Of a stretch of DNA of 33,850 nucleotides, positions 1-7,786 are shown one piece after another. The stretch is from Myxococcaceae bacterium (lineage in GTDB: Bacteria; Myxococcota; Myxococcia; Myxococcales; Myxococcaceae): positions 1-33,850 of the forward strand of contig JADGRA010000076.1 of assembly GCA_017881265.1 (NCBI GenBank), read 5' to 3'. The position numbers and the translations under genes were made by a program. Numbering within the stretch: position 1 is the stretch's first letter; each line of letters begins with the position of its first letter. A model generated the notes under the pieces. It searched no databases. It was not told the origin of the DNA and was given only the letters and a program-made list of their open reading frames with translations.

Positions 1-110
1 GATCTGGCCCTGTACCACTTTCGGCGTTGACGGCTGGGCGCTTCTGGCTCTGACAGAGCTCTCGCGACGTTGACCTGGGTCTTGACGCTCCGCTAAACGC
101 TCGCCCACCG

Positions 111-1910
111 ATGCCCGCAGCTCGCAAAGCGACCGGAACACTCGTCCGCCTTAGGCCGGCGGACCCTTTCGAACTCATTCGCTGGCTGGCCCGTAGCCAG
201 AGCGACCCGCGAAAAGCGGTGGCCGAATTGGTTCAGAACTCGCTTGACGCTGGCGCCACGAAGATCCGCGTCAGCCGCCGCAGGCTGAAGACGGTCCACA
301 TCCTCGCGGTCGAGGATGACGGCGAAGGTGTCATCCCTGAGATGCAGCGTGAAGAGGCACTACGCTACCTCGCCACTCACGTCGGCCACTCCCGCAAGCT
401 GAACCTGACGCCCACGCAGCGTGCTGAACGCGTCGTCGCCGGTCAATACGGCGTCGGGCTCCTTGGATTCTGGGCCATTGGGCGCCGCTTGGAGCTTCGC
501 TCGCGCCTGCGCGGCGGGGACCTGTGGGCCCTGAGGCTGACCGAGGACGAGCAGCAAGCGTCCATTGACCGAATGGCCCCGCCCCTTGACGCGGCGGAGA
601 CCTATACCGAGGTCGTGGTCCTTGACATTCACCCGATGGCACAGCGGGCGCTTTCAGGAAGGCGCCTCGCCGAATACCTCGCCGCCGAGCTTCGGGGACA
701 GCTTCTGGCAAGAGACGTCGAAGTCACTGTTTACGACGGCCAAGCGCGCGGAACGGCTCAGCGCTCCTTCGCGGTTGTGCCGCGACGCTTCGTCGGAGAG
801 AAGCTCGCTGTTCCTCCCCAATGGGAGGTTCCTGGCTTTGCTCCTATTCGCGTTGAGCTCCATGTGTCGTCAGGGGGGGAGTTGCCTGCGATTCAAGTGG
901 GCTGCGCGGGCACCCTCGTTGCCGACGACATCCGCGAGCTTGGCGCCCTCGGATTCGACGGGGCTCCATGGGCGGGGTGCGGACTGTCGGGGCTCATCGA
1001 CTTCCCGGCGTTTCGAGTGCCCCCGGGCACTCGCCGCGGAGTGATGCCGGACGATGCGGCGCGGGCGTTCGCGGAGGCAATGGATGGGCTGGCAGAGGTC
1101 ATCACCGCCGAACTGCATCGCTTGGAACGTGAACGGAAGCGGGCCTCGGATCGCGACGTGGTCAAGGAACTGCGGCGCGCCTTGAAGGGCTTCCAGCAGC
1201 GCCTGCCGCAATACGATCTGCCTCACGTCCCCGATGGCGGCAGCGTCGGACCGGCAGAAGATGGAGGCGGTCCGCTTTTCGCGGGGACGGAGGAGTCTGT
1301 CTCCGCTCCGGTCGTTGAGTTGTTTCCCCCCGGTCCGGTCGCCGCCGTGACGATCGAGCCATCGCACGTGCGCGCTGCACCGGGCACCGAGCGCAGAATC
1401 CGCGCTGTGGCGGTCGATGCCGAGGGCCGTTCCGTGGCTGGCGAAGCCGAGTTTTTGTGGTGGGTCGACGGAACTGATTTTACACTCCGTGGGGCCGGTT
1501 CGCGGCCCGCCATTTGCGTCCTTCCGACTGCCCGCCATGGCGCGACAGGCCGGATCTGCGTTGAGGTCCGATCGGGCGGCGCCCGAAGCGGGGCGGAGGC
1601 AACGGTCCAGGTGAGCCCGCCCCCGGAAGATGTTGATGGATCGGCATTCGGCATCCCGGAACCCGTCTTGGTGAGCGATCCTTCCAGCCTTTGGCGCAGT
1701 CGCCTCTCCTCTGACACCTGGGAGATCAACGAAGCGCACGAGGACTATGTTCGACTCCGCAGCGAGCCGAAGTCTCGCGTCCGCTATCTGTTGACGCTCC
1801 TGGCCAAAGAGTTGGTGCAGAGGTCCTTCGCGCAGCCCGGGTCCGACCAGCTGCTGGAGCGAATGGTGGAGATCCTCGCGCACGCCGAGCGCAACCTGCG
1901 AGGCGGCTGA
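111..1910 (+). CDS. MORC/Hsp90-like GHKL ATPase with Ig-like domain
   Basis: A 599-residue predicted soluble ATPase. Residues 1-130 carry the GHKL (Bergerat) fold motifs. The N-box is E39 to N43 in AELVQNSLDAGAT, the G1 box is DDGEG at 69-73, and the glycine-rich lid is GQYGVG at 111-116. This arrangement resembles Hsp90, MutL and the bacterial relatives of eukaryotic MORC proteins more than histidine kinases. No HisKA or receiver domain is seen. Residues of about 405-500 form a beta-rich stretch resembling a bacterial Ig-like domain, from VTIEPSHVRAAPG to EATVQVSPP. The last 65 residues are a helical tail starting WEINEAHEDY. There is no signal peptide or membrane segment, so the Ig-like domain is probably cytoplasmic, which is unusual. 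The gene is convergent with the PrlF-YhaV pair, 32 bp away. Family members are known near restriction and defence genes; a defence role here is inference only. The ATG start lacks a clear Shine-Dalgarno. Confidence 0.82.
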   Translation: MPAARKATGTLVRLRPADPFELIRWLARSQSDPRKAVAELVQNSLDAGATKIRVSRRRLKTVHILAVEDDGEGVIPEMQREEALRYLATHVGHSRKLNLTPTQRAERVVAGQYGVGLLGFWAIGRRLELRSRLRGGDLWALRLTEDEQQASIDRMAPPLDAAETYTEVVVLDIHPMAQRALSGRRLAEYLAAELRGQLLARDVEVTVYDGQARGTAQRSFAVVPRRFVGEKLAVPPQWEVPGFAPIRVELHVSSGGELPAIQVGCAGTLVADDIRELGALGFDGAPWAGCGLSGLIDFPAFRVPPGTRRGVMPDDAARAFAEAMDGLAEVITAELHRLERERKRASDRDVVKELRRALKGFQQRLPQYDLPHVPDGGSVGPAEDGGGPLFAGTEESVSAPVVELFPPGPVAAVTIEPSHVRAAPGTERRIRAVAVDAEGRSVAGEAEFLWWVDGTDFTLRGAGSRPAICVLPTARHGATGRICVEVRSGGARSGAEATVQVSPPPEDVDGSAFGIPEPVLVSDPSSLWRSRLSSDTWEINEAHEDYVRLRSEPKSRVRYLLTLLAKELVQRSFAQPGSDQLLERMVEILAHAERNLRGG

Positions 1911-1926
1911 CGCCTGCCGCGGCGTC
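1909..1926. terminator. hairpin between convergent genes
   Basis: A perfect 6-bp stem GACGCC/GGCGTC with a 6-nt loop begins on the stop codon of the GHKL gene. It sits in the 32-bp gap to the convergent toxin gene, so it could act in both directions. No T-tract follows on either strand, so an intrinsic terminator is possible but not certain. Confidence 0.35.
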
Positions 1927-1942
1927 GCAAGACCAAGAGCGT

Positions 1943-2458
1943 TCAGAGTGACTCTTTCCCTTTCGACTCGAGAGGCTTAGCCACCTTCGCTCTCTCAAGA
2001 CGGGCAACCGCTTCGGTGGCCCTGGCCGTTTCCAAGAGCGCCTCCCAGTCCTCTGGCGGGTCGCCCTTGTCGAGCATCTTCTTGAACACTGCGTACGCGT
2101 CGGCCCTGGAACCGTAGGTGCGCAATGTAGTCGAGTCGTTCACCCAAGCGTAGATGACCACCCTGGCCTTCGAATCGAACCGGAAAAAGAGCCGGAACCG
2201 CTGTCCGCCGAACTTCGCTCGAAACCAGTGCTTCCGATCTGCGCCCAAAGTGGCCCCCTGCCGATGATCCGGCCGGCCGGGCTCGGCCGGGATGGTAGCG
2301 AACATCAGGTCGTGGAGGGCCGCCAGCACCTTGAAGTTCGCGCTGCTCTGATAATCTTTCGGCTTCTTCGCTTTCTCCCTCTCGACCGCTCCCATCAGCT
2401 TTTCGAGTTGGTCGAGGAGGAGGGGATGAGCGAAGAGCTCCCAGCCGTTGACCTGCAT
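1943..2458 (-). CDS. yhaV: type II toxin YhaV (RelE-like mRNA interferase)
   Basis: A 171-residue protein matching the YhaV toxin family. It begins MQVNGWELFAHP, has the family-typical VNGW..F.HPLLLDQLEKL opening, and has a central RFRLFFRFDSKARVVIYAWVND core. YhaV is a RelE/ParE-fold ribonuclease that cuts mRNA in a ribosome-dependent manner and is held inactive by PrlF. Conserved basic and aromatic residues (H, R, K around KHWFRAKFGGQRFRLFFR) fit an RNA-cleaving toxin. The E. coli protein is about 154 residues; this one has a short Lys-rich tail (VAKPLESKGKESL). The ATG follows the antitoxin stop after 3 nt, so the two are almost certainly co-translated. The gene appears intact. Confidence 0.9.
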   Translation of the reverse strand: MQVNGWELFAHPLLLDQLEKLMGAVEREKAKKPKDYQSSANFKVLAALHDLMFATIPAEPGRPDHRQGATLGADRKHWFRAKFGGQRFRLFFRFDSKARVVIYAWVNDSTTLRTYGSRADAYAVFKKMLDKGDPPEDWEALLETARATEAVARLERAKVAKPLESKGKESL

Positions 2459-2461
2459 CGG

Positions 2462-2785
2462 TCAAAGGGCCACGTCGCCGTCGATAGGCGCGTTGAGATC
2501 GACCTTCTTGCCCTTCAGAAGTTTCGCCATACGCGACGCGAAGTCCTTAGACAGTGCCTTCACCGCATTGGGATGCTGCGCGATGTCCTCGGCGATGAAC
2601 TCAAGGAACTTTTTGACCACGGGGTCCTCGTGGACCGGGCCAGCGGGCACGACTGTCACCTGCTGCCCGTCAACGCGAAAGGCAATCTGGTCACCAACGT
2701 CGACGCCCAGTACCTGGCGCACGGCCTTCGGAACAGTTGTCTGGCCTTTGGCGGTGATAGTGCTGACTTCTTCAAGGACGGGCAT
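2462..2785 (-). CDS. prlF: antitoxin PrlF (AbrB/SpoVT swapped-hairpin domain)
   Basis: A 107-residue antitoxin. Residues 1-45, MPVLEEVSTITAKGQTTVPK onward, are a classic AbrB/SpoVT DNA-binding domain (TITxKGQxTVPKxVRxxLGVxxGDxIxF). The rest is a helical region expected to wrap and neutralise YhaV. The start at 2785 is chosen over an upstream in-frame ATG at 2848 because GGAGGT lies 6 nt upstream of it and the protein begins at the AbrB fold. Upstream residues would be encoded across the operator palindrome. It forms a two-gene operon with yhaV (3-nt gap). Autorepression by PrlF, or by the PrlF-YhaV complex, is expected from the family. Confidence 0.9.
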   Translation of the reverse strand: MPVLEEVSTITAKGQTTVPKAVRQVLGVDVGDQIAFRVDGQQVTVVPAGPVHEDPVVKKFLEFIAEDIAQHPNAVKALSKDFASRMAKLLKGKKVDLNAPIDGDVAL

Positions 2786-2809
2786 CTGAGACCTCCAAAG
2801 GCCCCAAGG

Positions 2810-2827
2810 GTAAGGAATAGTCCTTAC
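2810..2827. promoter_or_regulatory. palindromic operator of prlF-yhaV
   Basis: An inverted repeat GTAAGGA-atag-TCCTTAC, with perfect 7-bp arms, is centred about 33 bp upstream of the prlF start codon. It is AT-rich against the high-GC surroundings. A leftward promoter such as TTGCAA, a 16-bp spacer and TAAGGA would overlap it. Position and symmetry fit an autoregulatory AbrB-type antitoxin operator; binding itself is inferred. Confidence 0.6.
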
Positions 2828-2935
2828 ATGGTCAAGCGGGTCTTGCAATCGCCTCCTCGATCATGGGGAGGGCCTTTGGGGCTTGGTGCTCGGTGACTCA
2901 ATTCCCGAGGCGGCTTGGGGTCCTTTTGCGGGAGC

Positions 2936-2982
2936 GCGCGATACTGGACTCGAACCAGTGGCCTTCGGCTCCGGAGGCCGAA
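2936..2982 (-). pseudogene. tRNA-Arg(CCG) 3' fragment, possible att-site remnant
   Basis: On the minus strand this reads as the 3' half of a tRNA. The anticodon stem TCGGC/GCCGA encloses the loop CTCCGGA (anticodon CCG, arginine). It is followed by the variable loop AGGCC, the T arm ACTGG-TTCGAGT-CCAGT with canonical T-loop, and a 3' acceptor strand ATCGCGC with discriminator G. The CCA is not encoded. The D arm and 5' acceptor strand (expected GCGCGAT) are absent: the sequence upstream on that strand is instead the nhaA remnant. A 3'-only tRNA fragment is the usual scar of site-specific integration into a tRNA gene by an integrative element or prophage. No intact copy or integrase is nearby. 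Confidence 0.75.
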
Positions 2983-3195
2983 ACGAAGGCACGCCAGCTG
3001 CTTGGGGTGGGCACGGTGGCCGGCATTGGCTTCACCGTCGCCCTCTTCTATCGCCAACCTAGCCTTCGGAGCGGGGCACCACCTGCTGGACGAAGCGCGG
3101 CTGGGCATCCTCGTCGGCTCGGGCGTGTCCGGCACCTGGGCATGCTGCTGTCGCGGCTGCTGCCCGCCCGGGCCGTCCCGGCGCCCGCCGGCTAG
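2983..3195 (+). pseudogene. nhaA: NhaA Na+/H+ antiporter C-terminal remnant
   Basis: Three consecutive pieces in shifting frames match the NhaA C-terminus. From about 2983 the frame reads LLGVGTVAGIGFTVALF. From about 3047, in the next frame, it reads IANLAFGAGHHLLDEARLGI. From about 3133, back in the first frame, it reads HLGMLLSRLLPARAVPAPAG and a stop. The AGIGFT.SLFIA.LAF and AKLGIL motifs are family hallmarks. Everything upstream of the last two transmembrane helices is missing; the coding remnant begins exactly where the tRNA fragment ends. With two frameshifts and roughly 300 N-terminal residues lost, it cannot encode a transporter. A sequencing error could explain one shift but not the truncation. 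Confidence 0.8.
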
Positions 3196-3293
3196 GGCCG
3201 CCGCGACCCACCCGCGCCGTCGGTCGGGAGGGCCTGGACGGGGAGGGCCTTGCGGCCCGTGTGTCCGGCGCGCCAACATACTTAGCTGTCCCC

Positions 3294-5492
3294 GTGCAGC
3301 GCCGTGCCTCCACGCTTCTCGTCGCCCTTCTCCTCGCGGGCGTTTGCGTCGGGAAGGCACAGGCCGCGGGCACCAAGGAAAGGGACCGCACGGCGCTGCG
3401 CGAGGTGCTGGAGGACTTGGCGGGCCGCGGGCCACTGGGCGCGGCACGGGTGGGAATTGCAGTCCTCAGCCTGCAGGACGGCTCCGTCGTCTTTGCGCGC
3501 AACGCGGACGCACTCCTCAACCCCGCCTCCAACGTGAAGCTGGTGACGGCCGCCGCTTCCCTCTCCCGCCTGGGGCCGGACTTTCGCTTTGAGACGGAAT
3601 TCTCCCTGGAGGGTGCGCTCAGCGACAGGCCGCGCCTGTACGTGCGGGGCAAGGGCGACCCTTCCATGACGACGGAGCGGCTGTACCAGGTGGCGGGCGA
3701 GCTGAAGCACCTCGGGCTGCGCGAGGTCTCGGACATCGTCCTGGACGACAGCTACTTCGACGCCGAGCGCATGGCGCCCGGCTTCGAGCAGGAAACCACG
3801 GACCGGCCGTACACTGCGCCCACCGGGGCGCTCAGCCTCAACGCCAACGCGGTGGGCGTCTACGTGCGGTCGGCGGGCGCGGGCGCACGGCCGGTGGTGG
3901 AGGTGGACCCGGCCAGCGACTACTTCACCGTGGCGAATTCCGCGGTGGGGACTTCCAGTCGCGCGCGCCGTGCCTCGGTGTCCTCGGAAGTCGACGGCGA
4001 GCACCAGCGGATTGTCGTCCGGGGCACGGTGCCGGCCACCGGGGAATTCGTCTCGTGGAAGCGCATCAACCAGCCGCCCCTGTACTACGGCCAGACGCTG
4101 AAAATGCTGCTCGAGCAGCGCGGCGTGCACGTGCGGGGCAAGGTGAGGCTGGGCCTCGTCCCGGACCGGGCCAAGCCGCTGTACCTCGCCCAGAGCGACA
4201 CCTTCGACCTTGTCCTGAAGCGGATGAACAAGACGTCCAACAACTTCGTCGCCGAGCAGCTGATGAAGACGCTGGGGGCCGAGGTGAAGGGCGCCCCGGG
4301 CACCACCGCCAAGGGCGTCCAGGCCACCGAGGAATTCCTTGAGAAGGAAGTGGGCATCCAGCGGGGCAGCTACGTGCTGAAGAACGGCTCCGGGATGAAT
4401 GACACCAACCGCTTCACGCCGGCCCAGCTGGCGAAGCTGTTGAAGACCATGGCCGAGCGCTTTCCCGTCGCCGCCGAGTACCTCTCAAGCGTCCCCATTG
4501 GCGGACGGGACGGGACGCTGCGCTGGCGCTTCGAGGGTAATGACATTGCCGGCAAGCTGCGCGCCAAGACGGGGACGCTGGAAAACGTCTGTGCCTTGAG
4601 CGGCGTGGTGCAGACGGCCGGCGGCGAGATGCTGGCCTTCAGCATCCTGGTGAATGACTTCCCTGGGCGCACCGGCCCGGTGGTGCAAACCATCGACGCG
4701 GTGGGCACGGCCCTGGTGGCGGCCGGCACGGCTGCCGGCCCGGGCGCCGCGGTGGCGGCCCTCACCGCCCCGGCCACCCAACCCTCGCCCGTCGAGGAAG
4801 CCCGCGCGCGGCTGAAGACGTACCTGCAGCTGGCCGCCCAGGCAGACCGCCGCAACGTGGCCTTCCTCCGCACGGCCTGGCGCAACGAGAAGGACCCGGC
4901 GGTGCGCGCCGCGGTGGCGGACGCCGTCTACCAGTCCAACCCGTCGGACTACCTGGGCACGCGCGCGCTGCTGGACAGCTTCACCGCCTCGGACGACGTC
5001 TACCTCCGCCTGCGGCTGCTCGCCCGCACGCTGGGCGTCGAGACGCCCTGCGTCTCCTCGCTGGTGACGCTGGCAGCTGAAGGGAACGCCGAGGCGCTCT
5101 CTCGCCTGGTGGAGCTGTCGCGCGCCTCGGGGCAGGACGAGCACGCCAAAAGTGACTTGGCCGTCGCCCTCGCCGAGGTGGCCCGGACCGCGCCGGAGGA
5201 ACTGGTGCACGCGCTGCAGACGGCCGTCCCCACCGACCGCGACGCCGCGCTCCCCCTTCTGGCGAAGGGCCTGGAGCGCGAGGCGGACCCGGACCACCCC
5301 TTCTGGCCCGCCGTGCGCGGCCTCATGGGTTCCACGGACGCCGGGCGGGCCCGCTTCGCCAGCCAGCTGGAGTCGGAGCTGAGCCAGCGTATCGCCCTGG
5401 ACAAGGCGGCCAGCCTGCCGCCAACCGCCCCCTCGCCCGCGGCGGCCCGGAGCAGCCCGCTCGCGCCCCCGGCCGAAAAGCCGGGCGGTTAG
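3294..5492 (+). CDS. dacB: PBP4-type D-alanyl-D-alanine carboxypeptidase/endopeptidase
   Basis: A periplasmic peptidoglycan hydrolase of the S13 (PBP4/DacB) family that removes terminal D-Ala and can cut D-Ala-mDAP cross-links. With the GTG at 3294 as start (732 residues), it opens with a textbook signal peptide (QRRASTLLVALLLAGVCVGKAQA). The three penicillin-binding motifs are present: SxxK as SNVK with nucleophile S79, SxN as SNN at 315-317, and KTG at 425-427. The family usually ends about 40-60 residues later. Here about 240 further residues follow (roughly 490-732): an Ala-rich, helical, HEAT-like region (NEKDPAVRAAVADAVYQ) ending in a Pro/Ala tail. A second in-frame GTG at 3261 would add 11 residues to the n-region; neither has a clear ribosome-binding site, so the start is uncertain. 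It stands alone between the nhaA remnant and ssb. Confidence 0.92.
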   Translation: MQRRASTLLVALLLAGVCVGKAQAAGTKERDRTALREVLEDLAGRGPLGAARVGIAVLSLQDGSVVFARNADALLNPASNVKLVTAAASLSRLGPDFRFETEFSLEGALSDRPRLYVRGKGDPSMTTERLYQVAGELKHLGLREVSDIVLDDSYFDAERMAPGFEQETTDRPYTAPTGALSLNANAVGVYVRSAGAGARPVVEVDPASDYFTVANSAVGTSSRARRASVSSEVDGEHQRIVVRGTVPATGEFVSWKRINQPPLYYGQTLKMLLEQRGVHVRGKVRLGLVPDRAKPLYLAQSDTFDLVLKRMNKTSNNFVAEQLMKTLGAEVKGAPGTTAKGVQATEEFLEKEVGIQRGSYVLKNGSGMNDTNRFTPAQLAKLLKTMAERFPVAAEYLSSVPIGGRDGTLRWRFEGNDIAGKLRAKTGTLENVCALSGVVQTAGGEMLAFSILVNDFPGRTGPVVQTIDAVGTALVAAGTAAGPGAAVAALTAPATQPSPVEEARARLKTYLQLAAQADRRNVAFLRTAWRNEKDPAVRAAVADAVYQSNPSDYLGTRALLDSFTASDDVYLRLRLLARTLGVETPCVSSLVTLAAEGNAEALSRLVELSRASGQDEHAKSDLAVALAEVARTAPEELVHALQTAVPTDRDAALPLLAKGLEREADPDHPFWPAVRGLMGSTDAGRARFASQLESELSQRIALDKAASLPPTAPSPAAARSSPLAPPAEKPGG

Positions 5493-5656
5493 CAAAAGGG
5501 CCTGTTCCAGCCTCGCCGGACGTGGCTCCCCCAGGAGGGTGCGCCGGTCTGCCGTCCCTCCAAAAAGGCAGCAGCCAGCTGTCAGCGTCCTCTGCTACGA
5601 GCTGTTTCTGCCACCGGGCCGCAACGGGCCGGTGCTCGAAAGGACGGTAAAGCGAC

Positions 5657-6121
5657 ATGGCTGGAGGCGTAAACAAAGTCATTCTGGTGGGCAACCTGGG
5701 TGCGGACCCCGAGGTGCGCTTCACTCCCAGTGGGCAGGCGGTTGCCAACTTCCGCATCGCCACCAGTGAGAACTGGACGGACAAGGCGGGGCAGAAGCAG
5801 GAACGCACCGAGTGGCACCGCATTGTCGTGTGGGGCAAGCTCGGCGAGCTCTGCGGGGAGTACCTGGCCAAGGGCCGGCAATGCTTCGTCGAGGGCCGGC
5901 TGCAGACACGCGAGTGGACGGACAAGGAAAACAAGAAGAACTACACCACCGAGGTGGTGGCCTCGAACGTGGTGTTCCTCGGCGGGCCCCGCGGCGAGGC
6001 CGGTGCGGCCAGCGGCCGACCCCGGACGCGCAATGGCGAGGAGTACGCGGCCACCGGTGCGCCCGAGGAAATGGCGCCCACCGCCAACGGCGCTGGCGCC
6101 GAAGACGACATTCCCTTCTAG
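5657..6121 (+). CDS. ssb: single-stranded DNA-binding protein
   Basis: A 154-residue SSB. Residues 1-110 form the OB fold, opening [20 protein letters not shown], with [12 protein letters not shown] and [10 protein letters not shown], all strongly conserved in bacterial SSBs. A Gly/Ala-rich linker leads to the acidic tip EDDIPF, the partner-binding tail that recruits replication and repair proteins. Length and layout are normal. The 164-bp gap upstream contains a hairpin at 5612-5634 (CACCGG/CCGGTG arms extended by CC/GG), close to the start and possibly affecting expression. A terminator-like hairpin follows at 6146. Myxobacteria often carry more than one ssb, so it need not be the only copy. 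Confidence 0.95.
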   Translation: MAGGVNKVILVGNLGADPEVRFTPSGQAVANFRIATSENWTDKAGQKQERTEWHRIVVWGKLGELCGEYLAKGRQCFVEGRLQTREWTDKENKKNYTTEVVASNVVFLGGPRGEAGAASGRPRTRNGEEYAATGAPEEMAPTANGAGAEDDIPF

Positions 6122-6145
6122 GGAAGCCTGAGTGGACGGCCGGTG

Positions 6146-6171
6146 CCCCTCGCTCCGCAGGGAGCGAGGGG
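6146..6171. terminator. hairpin terminator after ssb
   Basis: A perfect 11-bp stem, CCCCTCGCTCC/GGAGCGAGGGG, with a 4-nt loop (GCAG), starts 24 nt after the ssb stop. It is very stable but lacks a T-tract (TGGGTCTGC follows), so it may stop transcription only partly or protect the mRNA end. It also lies just upstream of the next gene's start at 6183. Confidence 0.6.
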
Positions 6172-6182
6172 TGGGTCTGCCC

Positions 6183-6533
6183 ATGAGTCCCATCCGTACC
6201 GACTGGCTCGAGCGGCTGCTCACCCAGTTGGCTGCGGCCCTCGCGCGCGCCCTCGGCTACCGGGCGCGGGGCGAGGAGGAGCAGGCCCTCGAGGAGATTC
6301 ACCGCGCCACGCTGGAGCTCTTCGGCATTCCCCGAAGCATGCTGCTCTCGCTGGATGCGCGCGCGGCCCTGGAAGTGCTGGCCACCCCGCGTCTTCGGCA
6401 GGCGGCGCTTCGCCTGTTGGACACCGAGGAGTCCATTCTTCGCTCGGTGGGAAAGGTGCGTGACGCGGATGCCCTGGCGGCATGGTTGGCGCGGACACGC
6501 GCCGCCGCCGACGTGGGCGACAGCCGAGAGTGA
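6183..6533 (+). CDS. small alpha-helical protein of unknown function
   Basis: A 116-residue, probably all-helical soluble protein beginning MSPIRTDWLERLLTQLAAAL. It has conserved-looking segments EEEQALEEIHRATLELFGIP and ILRSVGKVRDADALAAWLART. The pattern (an N-terminal amphipathic helix with a short aromatic anchor, then TPR-like helix pairs) recalls the DUF6483-type proteins of other phyla, but the similarity is only by eye. The start at 6183 is preferred to the upstream ATG-like start at 6132 because the upstream extension runs through the ssb hairpin and is Arg-rich and low in hydrophobic residues. Codon use (strong GC third position) supports a real gene. I do not recognise a function. 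Confidence 0.6.
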   Translation: MSPIRTDWLERLLTQLAAALARALGYRARGEEEQALEEIHRATLELFGIPRSMLLSLDARAALEVLATPRLRQAALRLLDTEESILRSVGKVRDADALAAWLARTRAAADVGDSRE

Positions 6534-6821
6534 AGCGAGTTGGCCACCGGTGCGCCGGCGTCAGTCCGACGCATGGCGCCCGTCGCGCGGCTTGTTTGCT
6601 GCAGCCACTGGCGTCCAAACATTCGACAAAACAGGGGCCGTCGAGGAACTCGGTAGAGCGGATGGACGCCCCGGAGGGCTGCGGACGTCTCCGCGCAGTC
6701 GGGCGTAACAAGCGCCCGGAGACACAGCTTCAGCCCAACGGGTAGCGTGCAGCTGCAGTGGCGGCTTTTCGCGGACCTGATGTGCGTGGCCAATTCACGG
6801 TCCGTTCGTCCTGGGAGTGCC

Positions 6822-7136
6822 ATGACGCCCGGTGTCCTCCTTGTCATCGCCTGGGTGGTCTGGCTGGCCTGTACGCCATTCCTCGCCCGCTATCTCGGGC
6901 ACCTCATGGACTGGTTGGTCGCCCCGAAAATCATCTGGCCGAACGACCCGGAGGGGGGCCCTCTCGACAACATGCCGCGCCAGACGCATCTGCGTGGGTT
7001 CGTGACCGTCTTGGTTACCGTCATCCTGCTCCTCGGGGTTCCAGCGTTCGCCACCTACGCGCTATCCCACTACCAGCACATCTTGCGCTCTGGCGTCGGT
7101 GGTCCCGTCGGCGACGCCGGGCTCCGAACCGAGTAG
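6822..7136 (+). CDS. small two-helix membrane protein, unknown
   Basis: A 104-residue protein with two predicted transmembrane helices: residues 3-22 (PGVLLVIAWVVWLACTPFLA) and about 55-77 (FVTVLVTVILLLGVPAFATYAL). They are separated by a loop containing DWLVAPKIIWPNDPEGGP. The start at 6822 is chosen because GGGAG lies 4 nt upstream and the membrane helix follows at once; a start at 6747 would add 25 residues. The 288 bp before it (6534-6821) hold no supported gene. Function unknown. A real gene is likely but not certain. Confidence 0.5.
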   Translation: MTPGVLLVIAWVVWLACTPFLARYLGHLMDWLVAPKIIWPNDPEGGPLDNMPRQTHLRGFVTVLVTVILLLGVPAFATYALSHYQHILRSGVGGPVGDAGLRTE

Positions 7137-7333
7137 GCCGGGGACAAGGCGGTCCTGGGCGCCGGTCCTTGAACTCCACGCCAAGGGTGCGGGCGCGAGG
7201 TGGTGATGACCTGCCTCCGTCCGCGCGGTGCTTGCGCAGGTCACTCCGACAGGTGGTTCGTGCAATCGGTCTGGAGCACCTGTGGTGGCAACTCGTCGGG
7301 CCTGTCCCATCCCGAATTCTCTGCAAGTACTCT

Positions 7334-7786
7334 TCAAACGGAGGGGGTCCGATGGCCTTCTGCGGGAGCCGCCGGCGCAGGCCAGAACGCGGCCACCAAG
7401 AGGGTCACGCTCGCGACGCAAACGATGACCGCGGCGACGAGAAAGGGGATGGCCGCTAAATAGCGGGTTCCCATCAGGGCGAGCAGCGTGGGTGGTAGCG
7501 TGACTACCGCCAGAGCGACCGTCCGGCTGACAGTGAGCGCCCAAGCCACGCCGGCAGCGGCCGGCCGCGCGCTGTAGAAAGTGAGACTCCCGAGCGGGAG
7601 CAGAAGGATGCCGAGCACCACTTGGTTGAGCAGCATCGGCGGCATCAGCCAATTCACTGCATCGGGGGCCGCGGCTGTACGGATGAATTGGGCGACTAAG
7701 GGCGTGACGGCAAGATGCAGCGCCCCGAGGACGACCAGCAGGATTCCGCTGAGACGGAGAATGACGAAGCGGGTGCGCGGTGCCAT
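7334..7786 (-). CDS. four-helix membrane protein, unknown
   Basis: A 150-residue integral membrane protein starting MAPRTRFVILRLSGILLVVL. About four hydrophobic helices can be picked out: near 8-26, 43-62, 70-92 and 100-125. A Pro/Ala-rich tail ends GHRTPSV. The open frame runs further upstream to 8062, but that extension is Cys/Arg-rich and not protein-like, so the start at 7786 (or 7801, five residues earlier) is preferred. It is divergent from the 5'-nucleotidase gene. No catalytic motif is seen and I do not recognise the family. Confidence 0.6.
   Translation of the reverse strand: MAPRTRFVILRLSGILLVVLGALHLAVTPLVAQFIRTAAAPDAVNWLMPPMLLNQVVLGILLLPLGSLTFYSARPAAAGVAWALTVSRTVALAVVTLPPTLLALMGTRYLAAIPFLVAAVIVCVASVTLLVAAFWPAPAAPAEGHRTPSV

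Noticed and set aside
6534-6821. A possible transposase end between the small helical and membrane genes
   Set aside because: Frames there are short and arginine-rich with no transposase motif and no terminal inverted repeats.
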